In this document: positions 25,795 to 34,135 of the stretch, piece by piece | Layout: every line of letters begins with the position of its first letter | Position numbering within the stretch: position 1 is the first letter of the stretch | Assembly: GCA_947379755.1 (NCBI GenBank) | Contig: CANCOC010000028.1 | Location: 1 to 39,425 of the forward strand | Reading direction: 5' to 3' | Origin: Alcaligenaceae bacterium | Lineage (GTDB): Bacteria > Pseudomonadota > Gammaproteobacteria > Burkholderiales > Burkholderiaceae_B | DNA: 39,425 bases | Made by a program: the position numbers and the translations under genes | The notes under the pieces: generated by a model | Told to the model about the DNA's origin: nothing | Database searches by the model: none | Seen by the model: only the letters and a program-made list of their open reading frames with translations

Positions 25795-26841
25795 ATGCAG
25801 ATCGGCCCCTGGACTCTTCCCAATAACGTTTTTGTCGCACCCATGGCGGGTGTGACCGATCGCCCTTTCCGTCAGTTATGCAAAAAACTCGGTGCCGGCT
25901 ACGCTGTTTCGGAAATGGCAGCCAGTAATCCACAGCTCTGGCAAAGTGTGAAATCGTCGCGACGCCTGAACCATGATGGTGAAATAGACCCCGTGGCCGT
26001 CCAGATTGCAGGAGCAGATCCAGCCATGATGGCCCAGGCAGCTGTATTCAATATTGGTAAAGGCGCGCGCGTCATTGACATCAATATGGGCTGTCCCGTT
26101 AAAAAAGTCTGTAATGTCGCCTCCGGTTCGGCGCTATTGCGTCACGAAGACCTCGTTGCACGCATTCTTGATGCCGTCGTACAAGCCTGTCAGCCGCATG
26201 GCATTCCTGTCACGCTTAAAACCCGCACCGGCTGGAGTCGCGAAGATCGCAACGCCCTGAGGATCGCTCAGATCGCGCAAGATAGCGGCATTACGGCACT
26301 CACCTTGCATGGCCGTACGCGCGCAGACATGTACGAAGGTGATGCCGAATACGACACCATTCGTGCCGTGAAAGCCAGCATATCCATCCCGGTGATCGCC
26401 AATGGTGACATCGATAGCCCGCAAAAAGCACGCGCCGTGCTCGACGATACTGGCGCAGATGCTGTGATGATTGGACGTGCCGCACAGGGACGTCCCTGGA
26501 TATTTCGTGAGATCGATTATTTTTTAAAGACCGGAAAAGTACTCCCAGCCCCCAGCTGGATAGAAATGCGTGACTTATTGCTTGAGCATCTCGCAGATCA
26601 CTACCAGTTCTATGGTGAACAGACTGGCGTGAGAACGGCTCGCAAACATATTGGCTGGTATGTCAGTGGTTTGACGCACGGTCAGTCGTTTTCGGACACA
26701 ATCAACCGTATCGAAACCACCACAGAACAATTCAAGGCAGTCGACCAGTGGTTTACCCGCCAGGGCGATATTTATCCGGACATTGCGACCACAAACTGCG
26801 ACAATCTGCTCAGCAATGTGCCGAGTTTGCAGGCAGCCTAA
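25795..26841 (+). CDS. dusB: tRNA-dihydrouridine synthase DusB
   Basis: DusB reduces specific uridines of tRNA (U17 in E. coli) with FMN and NADPH. The 348-residue protein starts PWTLPNNVFVAPMAGVTDRPFR. The catalytic cysteine is Cys100 in DINMGCPVKKV, the same number as in E. coli DusB. Other motifs are LKTRTGW, LHGRTRADMY, VIANGDIDSP, MIGRAAQGRPW and the C-terminal tRNA-binding helical part with ARKHIGWY. The ATG at 25795 matches the family start; an in-frame TTG at 25789 would add two residues. fis follows by 14 bases, the classic dusB-fis operon in which dusB is upstream of fis. Confidence 0.97.
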   Translation: MQIGPWTLPNNVFVAPMAGVTDRPFRQLCKKLGAGYAVSEMAASNPQLWQSVKSSRRLNHDGEIDPVAVQIAGADPAMMAQAAVFNIGKGARVIDINMGCPVKKVCNVASGSALLRHEDLVARILDAVVQACQPHGIPVTLKTRTGWSREDRNALRIAQIAQDSGITALTLHGRTRADMYEGDAEYDTIRAVKASISIPVIANGDIDSPQKARAVLDDTGADAVMIGRAAQGRPWIFREIDYFLKTGKVLPAPSWIEMRDLLLEHLADHYQFYGEQTGVRTARKHIGWYVSGLTHGQSFSDTINRIETTTEQFKAVDQWFTRQGDIYPDIATTNCDNLLSNVPSLQAA

Positions 26842-26855
26842 ATCAGTCACCCAAC

Positions 26856-27101
26856 ATGAAAAATAAAAACCCTCTGGAAGTGTGTCTGCGTGACAGCCTC
26901 GAACAGTATCTGATCGACCTCAATGGCATGGATCCCACCAACATGTATGACATGGTCATCCATCGCATTGAACTGCCCTTGCTGCAGGTCACCATGGAGC
27001 TTGCCCAGAACAATCAGTCGCGTGCAGCGGTGATGCTGGGCCTGACTCGCAATACACTGCGCAAAAAACTCATTGCCCACAAGCTTCTGAATAACAGTTA
27101 G
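26856..27101 (+). CDS. fis: DNA-binding protein Fis
   Basis: Fis bends DNA and shapes nucleoid structure and stable RNA transcription. The 81-residue protein is slightly shorter than E. coli Fis (98). It lacks most of the N-terminal hairpin arm that contacts Hin/Gin invertases. The core helices ([40 protein letters not shown]) and the C-terminal helix-turn-helix ([20 protein letters not shown]) are clear. It follows dusB by 14 bases, with no independent promoter visible. The mRNA 3' side beyond the TAG stop holds three alternative hairpins before purH. Confidence 0.95.
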   Translation: MKNKNPLEVCLRDSLEQYLIDLNGMDPTNMYDMVIHRIELPLLQVTMELAQNNQSRAAVMLGLTRNTLRKKLIAHKLLNNS

Positions 27102-27151
27102 TCCCTGTACATCATTCAACCGCGTCCGATACAGGGACGCCAAGAGTCCCT
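27101..27151 (+). promoter_or_regulatory. purH leader with three mutually exclusive hairpins
   Basis: The segment TACAGGGACGC (27130-27140) can pair in three ways. Upstream it pairs with GTCCCTGTA (27101-27109), a 9-bp stem with a 20-base loop. Nearer upstream, GCGTCC (27122-27127) pairs with GGACGC (27135-27140), a 6-bp stem with a 7-base loop. Downstream, AGGGAC (27133-27138) pairs with GTCCCT (27146-27151), a 6-bp stem with a 7-base loop followed by TTCTTAATTT. The last looks like a weak terminator, the first like an antiterminator. No known purine or other riboswitch consensus is seen. Confidence 0.45.
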
Positions 27152-27174
27152 TTCTTAATTTAAATATCTTTTCC

Positions 27175-28764
27175 ATGACCATTCAAACTGCCCTGCTTTC
27201 AGTATCGGACAAATCCGGTATCGTCGAATTTGCCCACGCACTCGCCAAACGCGGTGTACGCCTGCTTTCAACTGGTGGCACTGCCAGACTCCTGGCCGAA
27301 GCCGGACTGGCCGTTACCGAGGTCGCCACGCACACAGGCTCACCTGAAATCCTGGACGGCCGTGTCAAAACCCTGCATCCAAAAATACATGGTGGCCTGC
27401 TTGCGCGCCGCGATAGCGCCGAACATATGCAGACCATTGAGGAACACGGCATCGATCGCATCGATTTGCTGGTGGTCAATCTCTACCCGTTTCGCCAGGC
27501 AGTGGCCAGACCGGATTGCAGTTTTGAAGACGCGGTTGAAAACATTGACATTGGAGGACCCGCGATGCTGCGTGCCGCCGCCAAGAATCACGGCACCGAA
27601 GCGGGCGGCGTTGCGGTCGTAATCGATCCTGCTGACTACCCTCGCGTGTTGGCCGAAATGGACGCAACAGGCACGACCTCTTACGGGTTGCGCCTTGCCC
27701 TGGCCACCAAGGTCTACGCACATACCTCGGCCTATGATGGTGCGATTGCAGCCTATCTCAGCAGCCTGGTTGAGGCAGAACCTGCACAGGCCAGCACGCC
27801 CGCACGCAGCACCTGGCCCAACATCCTGACACTGCAAGTGCATCAGCAACAGGTCTTGCGTTATGGCGAAAATGCACAACAGCTTGCAGCGTTCTATGTC
27901 GACCCGAACGTGCCAGCCGGCTTGTTGGGTAATTTTCAGCAATTGCAAGGCAAAGAACTTTCTTATAACAACATTGCTGATGCGGATGCCGCCTGGGATT
28001 GTGTCCGCAGCTTTGAGACACCTGCCTGCGTCATCGTCAAGCATGCCAATCCTTGTGGAGTCGCCACCTCGACTTCTGCCGTCCAAGCCTACCGCAAAGC
28101 GTTCAAAACCGATCCGACTTCGGCATTTGGCGGCATCATCGCCTTTAACCGCACAGTCGATCTGGCCACAGCCCAGGCCATCAGCGGACAGTTTGTCGAA
28201 GTCCTCCTTGCTCCGTCTTACGACAAAGCTGCACTCGCATTGCTGGCAGCCAAGAAAAATGTACGGGTCCTGCAAGTCCCAATGGGCGCCGGACAAAACG
28301 ATATTGACGTCAAACGCGTGGGTGGCGGCTGGCTGGTACAGACCCCCGACTCACACACCATTACCGAAGCCGATCTGCGCGTAGCCACGGTCAAACAACC
28401 CACCAGTGCCCAGATGAGTGACCTGATGTTTGCATGGAAAGTTGCAAAATTCGTGAAATCCAATGCAATCGTATTTTGTGCCGACAGCATGACACTGGGT
28501 GTCGGTGCAGGCCAGATGAGCCGGATCGACTCAGCGCGGATTGCCTCGATCAAAGCTGAGAATGCGGGCCTGAGCTTACAAGGCTCAGCGGTGGCATCCG
28601 ATGCATTCTTCCCCTTTCGGGATGGTCTGGATGTCGTCGTGGCTGCTGGTGCCACCTGCGTGATTCAACCTGGCGGCAGCATGCGCGACGACGAAGTGAT
28701 CGCCGCGGCCAACGAGCACGGTATTGTCATGGTGCTGACCGGCATGCGTCACTTCCGTCATTGA
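27175..28764 (+). CDS. purH: Bifunctional AICAR formyltransferase/IMP cyclohydrolase PurH
   Basis: PurH makes the last two steps of purine synthesis, formylating AICAR and closing the ring to IMP. The 529-residue length is normal. The N-terminal MGS-like IMP cyclohydrolase domain (about 1-200) shows [40 protein letters not shown] and VNLYPF. The C-terminal formyltransferase domain shows [64 protein letters not shown] and [11 protein letters not shown]. The ATG at 27175 is preceded by a pyrimidine-rich CTTTTCC and no Shine-Dalgarno. ruvC follows by 13 bases. Confidence 0.97.
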   Translation: MTIQTALLSVSDKSGIVEFAHALAKRGVRLLSTGGTARLLAEAGLAVTEVATHTGSPEILDGRVKTLHPKIHGGLLARRDSAEHMQTIEEHGIDRIDLLVVNLYPFRQAVARPDCSFEDAVENIDIGGPAMLRAAAKNHGTEAGGVAVVIDPADYPRVLAEMDATGTTSYGLRLALATKVYAHTSAYDGAIAAYLSSLVEAEPAQASTPARSTWPNILTLQVHQQQVLRYGENAQQLAAFYVDPNVPAGLLGNFQQLQGKELSYNNIADADAAWDCVRSFETPACVIVKHANPCGVATSTSAVQAYRKAFKTDPTSAFGGIIAFNRTVDLATAQAISGQFVEVLLAPSYDKAALALLAAKKNVRVLQVPMGAGQNDIDVKRVGGGWLVQTPDSHTITEADLRVATVKQPTSAQMSDLMFAWKVAKFVKSNAIVFCADSMTLGVGAGQMSRIDSARIASIKAENAGLSLQGSAVASDAFFPFRDGLDVVVAAGATCVIQPGGSMRDDEVIAAANEHGIVMVLTGMRHFRH

Positions 28765-28777
28765 TGAGACTCGCTTA

Positions 28778-29329
28778 ATGCGTATCCTTGGCGTCGATCC
28801 GGGCCTGCGTCGCACCGGCTTTGGTGTGATCGACGTACAAGGCGCCAAACTCACCTATGTCGCAAGCGGCACGATCATCGTTCCCACGGACATCACGCTG
28901 GCACTGCGCCTGAAAGTCATACTCGACAACCTGAGACAGGTTGTCGATGAAACCCAACCCGATGTCGCTGCGCTCGAAATTGTTTTTATGAACACCAACC
29001 CTGCCAGTACGCTGCTACTGGGTCAGGCGCGCGGTGCCGCAATGTGTGCACTGGCGGATCGCAATCTGATTGTGCAAGAATATACCGCTCTGCAAATTAA
29101 AAAATCCGTGGTGGGTGCAGGACGAGCGGCCAAGGAGCAAGTCCAGATGATGGTGCAAAGACTGCTTTCGCTTGATGGCCTGCCTGCGCCTGACTCGGCA
29201 GATGCACTGGCCTGCGCCATCACACACGCCCACTTTGCACCGTTGTCCGAAAAACTTGGCGGCCTGAATTATCAGTCGCGCACCTCGCGCGGCCGCTCTC
29301 GCGTGCGCGCAGGGCGCTTGCTTGGCTAA
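28778..29329 (+). CDS. ruvC: Holliday junction resolvase RuvC
   Basis: RuvC cuts Holliday junctions moved by RuvAB. The 183-residue protein carries the four acidic catalytic residues of the family: Asp7 ([11 protein letters not shown]), Glu67 (ALEIVFMN), Asp139 and Asp142 ([10 protein letters not shown]). Basic DNA-contact residues lie in [17 protein letters not shown]. The Arg-rich C-terminal tail ([14 protein letters not shown]) is a little longer than in E. coli (173 residues). It follows purH closely. ruvA starts 86 bases later with its own Shine-Dalgarno. Confidence 0.97.
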   Translation: MRILGVDPGLRRTGFGVIDVQGAKLTYVASGTIIVPTDITLALRLKVILDNLRQVVDETQPDVAALEIVFMNTNPASTLLLGQARGAAMCALADRNLIVQEYTALQIKKSVVGAGRAAKEQVQMMVQRLLSLDGLPAPDSADALACAITHAHFAPLSEKLGGLNYQSRTSRGRSRVRAGRLLG

Positions 29330-29415
29330 CCACGGGCTCAGACCGTGGCGCGAGGCACAATACATGCTCTCTCATTACAGGCAAACAACTTGCCTGGCTC
29401 ATTTAGGAATTTTTC

Positions 29416-29988
29416 ATGATCGGACGCTTGACGGGTACGCTGTATGACAAGACTCCGCCACGTATCGGACTCGATGTCCAGGGCGTAGGCTACGAAATCG
29501 ATGTCTCGATGACCACCTTTTACGCCCTGCCCGAACTCGGCAGCAAAGTGACAATCCTGACTCATCTCACTGTGCGCGAAGATGCCCATATTCTGTTTGG
29601 CTTTTCAAGCCTCGAAGAGCGCGCAGCCTTTCGCGAACTCGTTAAAGTCAGTGGCATTGGCGCGCGCACCGCACTCGCCGTGCTGTCTGGCATGTCAGTC
29701 GCGGATCTGGCCCAGGCAATCACTTTGCAAGAAACGGCATACCTCATCCGGATTCCGGGGATCGGAAAAAAAACAGCAGAACGTTTGCTACTGGAAATGA
29801 AAGGCAAACTGGGGGCGGATCTGGGTATCACGCCAGGTATTGCGCAAAGCGGTCAGTCGGACGTCTTGCATGCGCTGACTGCGCTCGGCTATTCAGAGCG
29901 CGAAGGTCTGGCGGCACTGAAGTCCCTGCCAGAGGGCCTGAGCGTGTCCGATGGCATCCGCATGGCACTCAAAAGCCTGTCACGCTGA
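29416..29988 (+). CDS. ruvA: Holliday junction branch migration protein RuvA
   Basis: RuvA binds four-way junctions and loads the RuvB motor. The 190-residue protein has the N-terminal OB domain ([28 protein letters not shown]), the two helix-hairpin-helix motifs ([14 protein letters not shown] and [19 protein letters not shown]), an acidic pin region, and a C-terminal domain III ([25 protein letters not shown]) that contacts RuvB. The ATG at 29416 has AGGA 7 bases upstream. In many bacteria ruvB follows directly; here ruvB is 4.1 kb away beyond four minus-strand genes. Confidence 0.97.
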   Translation: MIGRLTGTLYDKTPPRIGLDVQGVGYEIDVSMTTFYALPELGSKVTILTHLTVREDAHILFGFSSLEERAAFRELVKVSGIGARTALAVLSGMSVADLAQAITLQETAYLIRIPGIGKKTAERLLLEMKGKLGADLGITPGIAQSGQSDVLHALTALGYSEREGLAALKSLPEGLSVSDGIRMALKSLSR

Positions 29989-30001
29989 ACAACGCATGAG
30001 C

Positions 30002-30985
30002 TTAATCAACGCGCGCACCCGATAACCTGACGGCCTCGGACCAGTTTTTCACCTCAGCATCAATCACTTCCCTGAACGCCTGCGGTGAACTGTTGTTGAT
30101 GACGCCACCCATCTCCAACAACCGTCTGGTCATGTTTGGCTCTGCAACAATGCTTGATACATCCAGGTAAATTTTATTCACGAGCGCTTGCGGCATGCTG
30201 GCCGGCCCAAACAGACCAAACCAGGTCGCAGCGGTCAGGCCAGGCATACCCGCTTCTGCCATCGTGGGCACCTCAGCAATGGCGTCGGCACGCTTGTCAC
30301 TCGCCAGAGCGATGGCACGCAACTTACCCGACTTGATGTAGGGAAGTGCTGCAGACAACGTGACAAACGCCATCTGCACCTGTCCACCAATCAGATCGGT
30401 CAACATCGGTGCATCTCCTTTGTAAGGGACATGCACCAGAGGCGTACCTGATTTTGCCTTGAACAACTCGCCTGCCAGATGCTGTGGCGTGCCATTACCG
30501 GTTGATGCCATCGACAAGCCATCCTTGTGTGTCTGACCGTAGGCAATCAGTTCCTGGAGCGTATTGACGGGCAGGGACACGGTCGTCACCAGTACCAGCG
30601 GGATGGTAGAGATGAGCGTAATTGGTGCAAAATCTTTGATCGGATCGTAATTGAGTTTGCTGTAGAGACTGGCACTGATGGTATGTGCAGCCGTTGTCAC
30701 ATAGAGTGTGTAACCATCACCCGGTGCGCGGGCCAGGGCTTCAGCAGCCACGGTCGTGCCGGCCCCCGGACGATTGGTCACCACCACCGGCTGTCCCCAT
30801 ACTGCCGGGAGCTTTTCAGCAACCATGCGCGCCACGACGTCGGTGGCGCCACCGGCAGGGTAAGGCACGATGAGCGTAACGGGTTTGTCGGGAAAGTCCG
30901 CTGCAAAGGTCAGGTTCAATGCACACACACCCAAAGCACCCAGCAGGCGTGCGAGCGTTAGAGATATATTCATATGCATTCCCAT
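30002..30985 (-). CDS. Bug-family tripartite tricarboxylate transporter substrate-binding protein
   Basis: This second Bug protein of the window (327 residues) has a signal peptide (hydrophobic ARLLGALGVCALNLTFA, cleavage before DFPDKP) and the family motifs FPDKPVTLIVPYPAGGATD, GQPVVVTNRPGAGTTVAAE, HVPYKGDAPMLTD and EVPTMAEAGMP. It should bind a small carboxylate-like ligand in the periplasm; no TctAB partner is nearby. The start is one of three ATGs (30985, 30979, 30973) and cannot be decided. The gene is last in a minus-strand run behind an epimerase-like gene 32 bases upstream, which suggests a shared pathway but does not reveal it. It converges on ruvA with a 13-base gap. Confidence 0.92.
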   Translation of the reverse strand: MGMHMNISLTLARLLGALGVCALNLTFAADFPDKPVTLIVPYPAGGATDVVARMVAEKLPAVWGQPVVVTNRPGAGTTVAAEALARAPGDGYTLYVTTAAHTISASLYSKLNYDPIKDFAPITLISTIPLVLVTTVSLPVNTLQELIAYGQTHKDGLSMASTGNGTPQHLAGELFKAKSGTPLVHVPYKGDAPMLTDLIGGQVQMAFVTLSAALPYIKSGKLRAIALASDKRADAIAEVPTMAEAGMPGLTAATWFGLFGPASMPQALVNKIYLDVSSIVAEPNMTRRLLEMGGVINNSSPQAFREVIDAEVKNWSEAVRLSGARVD

Positions 30986-31017
30986 TACAGGTTGACGCTG
31001 CCCCTCGGGGATTCGTA

Positions 31018-32040
31018 TTATTTTTTCTCTTGCTGTTCACGCCAGGCGAGTAAGCGCATCACGCCCTCTCTCATCGCCACGACCGGCTTCCAGCCAATCA
31101 CCGCTCCGGCCTTGTCATGAGGAATATGAAAGGCTCCTCCTGAAGTCAGGCGTACCTTGCCAGGCGGATCCGGACGAATCTCAGGTTTGAGATCGCTCTT
31201 GCAATACTCAAGCACCAGCTGCACCAGCTCACCGGTCGTAATCGGATCAGGACCAGACACATTGACTGCTACGTCTGTCGCGGTGCTTTGCAGGGCAGCA
31301 AGGTTAGCGCGTGCGACATCACTGACATGCACAAAATGTTTGGTGTCTGTCCCATCTCCAGGTAAAACGGGTGGCTTTCCGCTGCGTACCAGGTCGTAGG
31401 TTTCCATGATGTAGAGGGAGTTCGCAGCTCTGTAGTGCTGGCGTTCACCATACACCGTCGAATAGCGCAACACGACGTAATCCTGACCGTAACTCTGATG
31501 ATAATGGCGACACAACTGTTCGCCCATTATTTTGGAGGCACCATATAGAATCGCGGCTGGTGGTGCACCCACTGAATAAAAGGGACCGTCCTCGACCAAA
31601 GCGCCTTTGATTCCAGGACCGTAGCCATAGACGGCATTGGACGAAGCAAAGATAATTTTCTTCACTTTGTTGACCCGACAGGCTTCAAGCATATTCTGTG
31701 CACCACGGATATTCACATCGACGGCTTGCCAGGGTGTCTGTGAAAAACCCAGCGTCATATAGGCCGCCAGGTGAACGACACCGTCGACGCCCGCAGTCGC
31801 TTCGAGCAACTCAGGCAAGCGCATCAGGTCTGCGCGAACGATCTTGATACGCGGATCATTTTGCAGGTGCGCAATAGCGTCCATCGATCCAAACGAAAAA
31901 TTATCGAGCAGCAAGACTTCACGTGCGCCTTCTTTAAGGAGCAGATCAGCCGTATGCGAACCCACAAGACTGGCCGCACCTGCGATCAAAATACGGGAGT
32001 CTTTAATATTGAGTGCTTTACCCTGTTTTGCAGTCGTCAT
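31018..32040 (-). CDS. NAD-dependent epimerase/dehydratase (extended SDR) family protein
   Basis: The 340-residue protein is an extended short-chain dehydrogenase like sugar-nucleotide epimerases. The dinucleotide loop is GAASLVGSH (21-29), so the middle glycine of GxxGxxG is a serine. Asp46 ends the second strand and should select NAD. The active site is YGASK (Tyr166, Lys170), with Ser at FASSNAVYGYG (132-141), YSTVYGERQHY and KHFVHVSDVARA. These support oxidation/reduction at a sugar or related alcohol. The substrate is unknown, and the Bug protein downstream suggests a possible catabolic rather than cell-wall role. The ATG at 32038-32040 is taken; a start within the first 15 residues is also possible. 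Confidence 0.88.
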   Translation of the reverse strand: MTTAKQGKALNIKDSRILIAGAASLVGSHTADLLLKEGAREVLLLDNFSFGSMDAIAHLQNDPRIKIVRADLMRLPELLEATAGVDGVVHLAAYMTLGFSQTPWQAVDVNIRGAQNMLEACRVNKVKKIIFASSNAVYGYGPGIKGALVEDGPFYSVGAPPAAILYGASKIMGEQLCRHYHQSYGQDYVVLRYSTVYGERQHYRAANSLYIMETYDLVRSGKPPVLPGDGTDTKHFVHVSDVARANLAALQSTATDVAVNVSGPDPITTGELVQLVLEYCKSDLKPEIRPDPPGKVRLTSGGAFHIPHDKAGAVIGWKPVVAMREGVMRLLAWREQQEKK

Positions 32041-32128
32041 ATCTCTCTTACCAAAAGAATGCGTTGTCTCCGCGCGATGTGAGCATCGCTGCGTTTAATT
32101 AATTTTTGTAGTTCTATTATTGCTTATA

Positions 32129-33067
32129 TCAACCTACGCGGGTAGGTTGCAAATATACAGGTGCGACAGACTCAAGTGGTGTAGGCACAATACCGAGGTC
32201 AGGACTGATCGGTCCGTCGCTCAGATTGTCAACGGTCAGAGAATCCAGATTGTCACGCGACATCAGCGGCTCACCTGGCAAGCATTCAAACATCCAGGCC
32301 TGCATCCGACCGATTGACATCGGCATCTCGATCACAGGTCGTGGATGACCGCTCCAGAGCGCGGCGAGACCAACCAGTTCACCCAGACTGTAGCTGCGGG
32401 GGCCCGCCAGATCATAGGTTTTTCCGGCAGCTCGAGGGTTGTCCAGCGTATTGACGATTGCCTTGGCCACATCGACAACAAAGACCGGCTGCATGCGTGC
32501 ACGCGTACCGGCGAGCGGCAAGACAGGGAAAAATCGCGCCAGACGCGCAAACATATTCATGAAATGATCTTCAGGTCCAAAGATGACCGAAGGTCTGAAA
32601 AAGGTAAAAGAGCCAGCTTCATGGTCTGAGGAATGCGAGGCATAGGCCTCGCGAATCACGTGCTCGCCTGCAGCTTTGGAGCGCAAGTAACCGCTTGGAC
32701 CTGTTGCACTGGCACCCAGGGCACTGACGTGCAGAAATTGTCTGATGTGATGATGCAGGCATGCCGCAGCAATACGCTTGGGCAACTGCACATGCGCACG
32801 ATCAAAATCGGGCCCAAAGGGCTGACCAGGACGACTATGCAGGATGCCCACCAGATTAATCACGGCGTCGCACTCAGAGACCAGGCTCTGCAAAGCCACA
32901 TCATTATGCACATCAGCCTGCATGACCGTGACGGTCGGATGCACCTGCAATTCCCTGGCGTTTGCCAGGCGTCGGGTGGGCACATGCACCTCATGCCCTG
33001 CAGCTACGAGCCTGCCAACCACACAACGCCCCAGAAAACCCGTACCACCAATCACAAGAATACGCAT
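32129..33067 (-). CDS. NDUFA9-like NAD(P)-binding atypical SDR protein
   Basis: The 312-residue protein starts with a Rossmann loop MRILVIGGTGFLGR (GGTGFLG, residues 7-13), followed by VHVPTRR, DAVINLVGILHSRPGQPF, HVSALGA, YLRSKAAGEHVI, TFFRPSVIFGPEDHFMNMFA and a PVFVVDVAKAI segment. This matches the complex I NDUFA9 subunit-like atypical SDR family, which usually lacks the YxxxK catalysis; here a YLRSK segment keeps the pattern. Bacterial members are not complex I subunits in most cases. The ATG at 33065-33067 has AAAGGGG about 8 bases upstream. The upstream dehydratase stop lies about 20 bases before this start, so translation may be coupled. Confidence 0.87.
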   Translation of the reverse strand: MRILVIGGTGFLGRCVVGRLVAAGHEVHVPTRRLANARELQVHPTVTVMQADVHNDVALQSLVSECDAVINLVGILHSRPGQPFGPDFDRAHVQLPKRIAAACLHHHIRQFLHVSALGASATGPSGYLRSKAAGEHVIREAYASHSSDHEAGSFTFFRPSVIFGPEDHFMNMFARLARFFPVLPLAGTRARMQPVFVVDVAKAIVNTLDNPRAAGKTYDLAGPRSYSLGELVGLAALWSGHPRPVIEMPMSIGRMQAWMFECLPGEPLMSRDNLDSLTVDNLSDGPISPDLGIVPTPLESVAPVYLQPTRVG

Positions 33068-33087
33068 ACATGGACCCCTTTGAGACA

Positions 33088-34059
33088 CTAGACCTGCGTC
33101 AAAAAGCCCGCATAATCCTTCAAGTCTACATTACCACCACTCAAAATCACGCCAACTCTAGAATCCTTAGGGAGAGACAAGGCGCCGGAGAACGCAGCAG
33201 CAGCACCAAGGCAACCCGTCGGTTCGACCACAATTTTCATGCGTTCTGCAAAAAACTTCAGCGCGCTGATCAATTGTGGATCTGTCACGGTCAGAATATC
33301 TGTGACATCACGCTTGATCACCCCAAAAGTCAGCTGCCCGAGATAAGGCGTCAAGGCTCCATCTGCAATGGAACGTGGTGGCGCAATGGTCACAACCTCG
33401 CCTTTGCGAAAGGATTGCTGCCCATCATTGCCTGCCTCAGGCTCAACGCCATAGACCTTGCAAGAAGGGCTGAGTGCGCGTGCCGACAGAGCACTACCGG
33501 CCAGCAAACCACCGCCACCCAGGCAGACCAGCAGGTAATCCAGCTCGCCTACATCCTCAATCAGCTCTTTGGCTGCCGTGCCTTGTCCGGCAATGACATG
33601 CAAGTGATCATAAGGCGGTATCAACACCATGCCTGTCTGCTTTTGCATTTCGGCCGCAATCTCATCACGACTCTGCGTATAACGATCGTAGGTCACGACT
33701 GTTGCGCCATATTCTTCGGTTGCGGCTTTTTTGGCAGCGGGAGCGTCCTCAGGCATGATGATGATTGTTGCGACATTCAACAGTTTGCCTGACAGGGCGA
33801 TTGCCTGGGCATGATTGCCTGAAGAATAAGTCAGAACACCGGCGCGCTTTTGCTCTGGCGTCAGGTTGGCGATTGCGTTGTAGCCACCACGAAATTTAAA
33901 TGCGCCCATGCGCTGCAAATTTTCACATTTGAAGAACATCCGTGCACCGGTCAGACGATCGGCCGTGCGTGAAGTCATCACGGGTGTGCGGTGAGCGACA
34001 CCGTTGAGGGTGGCAGAAGCGTGAACAACATCATCATAAGTTGGCAGGACAAGCGACAT
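33088..34059 (-). CDS. Threonine/serine dehydratase-like PLP enzyme
   Basis: The 323-residue protein is a fold-type II PLP enzyme without a regulatory ACT domain, so it is of the catabolic type rather than the isoleucine-sensitive IlvA. The PLP lysine is Lys55 in MGAFKFRGGYNA; SSGNHAQ (79-85) binds the substrate carboxylate, and GGGGLLAG (181-188) binds the phosphate. Members also include serine racemases and threo-3-hydroxyaspartate dehydratases, so the substrate is open. The ATG at 34057-34059 has AAAGG about 8 bases upstream; a 19-residue extension to 34116 runs into the ruvB promoter area. It is divergent from ruvB with about 76 bases between them. Confidence 0.9.
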   Translation of the reverse strand: MSLVLPTYDDVVHASATLNGVAHRTPVMTSRTADRLTGARMFFKCENLQRMGAFKFRGGYNAIANLTPEQKRAGVLTYSSGNHAQAIALSGKLLNVATIIIMPEDAPAAKKAATEEYGATVVTYDRYTQSRDEIAAEMQKQTGMVLIPPYDHLHVIAGQGTAAKELIEDVGELDYLLVCLGGGGLLAGSALSARALSPSCKVYGVEPEAGNDGQQSFRKGEVVTIAPPRSIADGALTPYLGQLTFGVIKRDVTDILTVTDPQLISALKFFAERMKIVVEPTGCLGAAAAFSGALSLPKDSRVGVILSGGNVDLKDYAGFLTQV

Positions 34060-34135
34060 GGGATACCTTTGCTTCGAAGCGGGCTGAGTCAGACGGATAG
34101 TGTACGATTGTCGCATCTCTCATTCCAGACTTTTC

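Noticed and set aside
27340..28296. Long 318-codon reading frame on the strand opposite purH
   Set aside because: It lies wholly inside purH, is rich in Cys/Arg/Gly as expected for an antisense frame of a GC-rich gene, and shows no domain or ribosome site.
32074..32089. GCGATG/CATCGC hairpin between the epimerase-like and NDUFA9-like genes as a terminator
   Set aside because: Only 6 bp, and no T run follows it in the direction of transcription.
32962..33792. 276-codon plus-strand reading frame opposite the dehydratase and NDUFA9-like genes
   Set aside because: It crosses two well-supported minus-strand genes and has no family motif, so it is a shadow.
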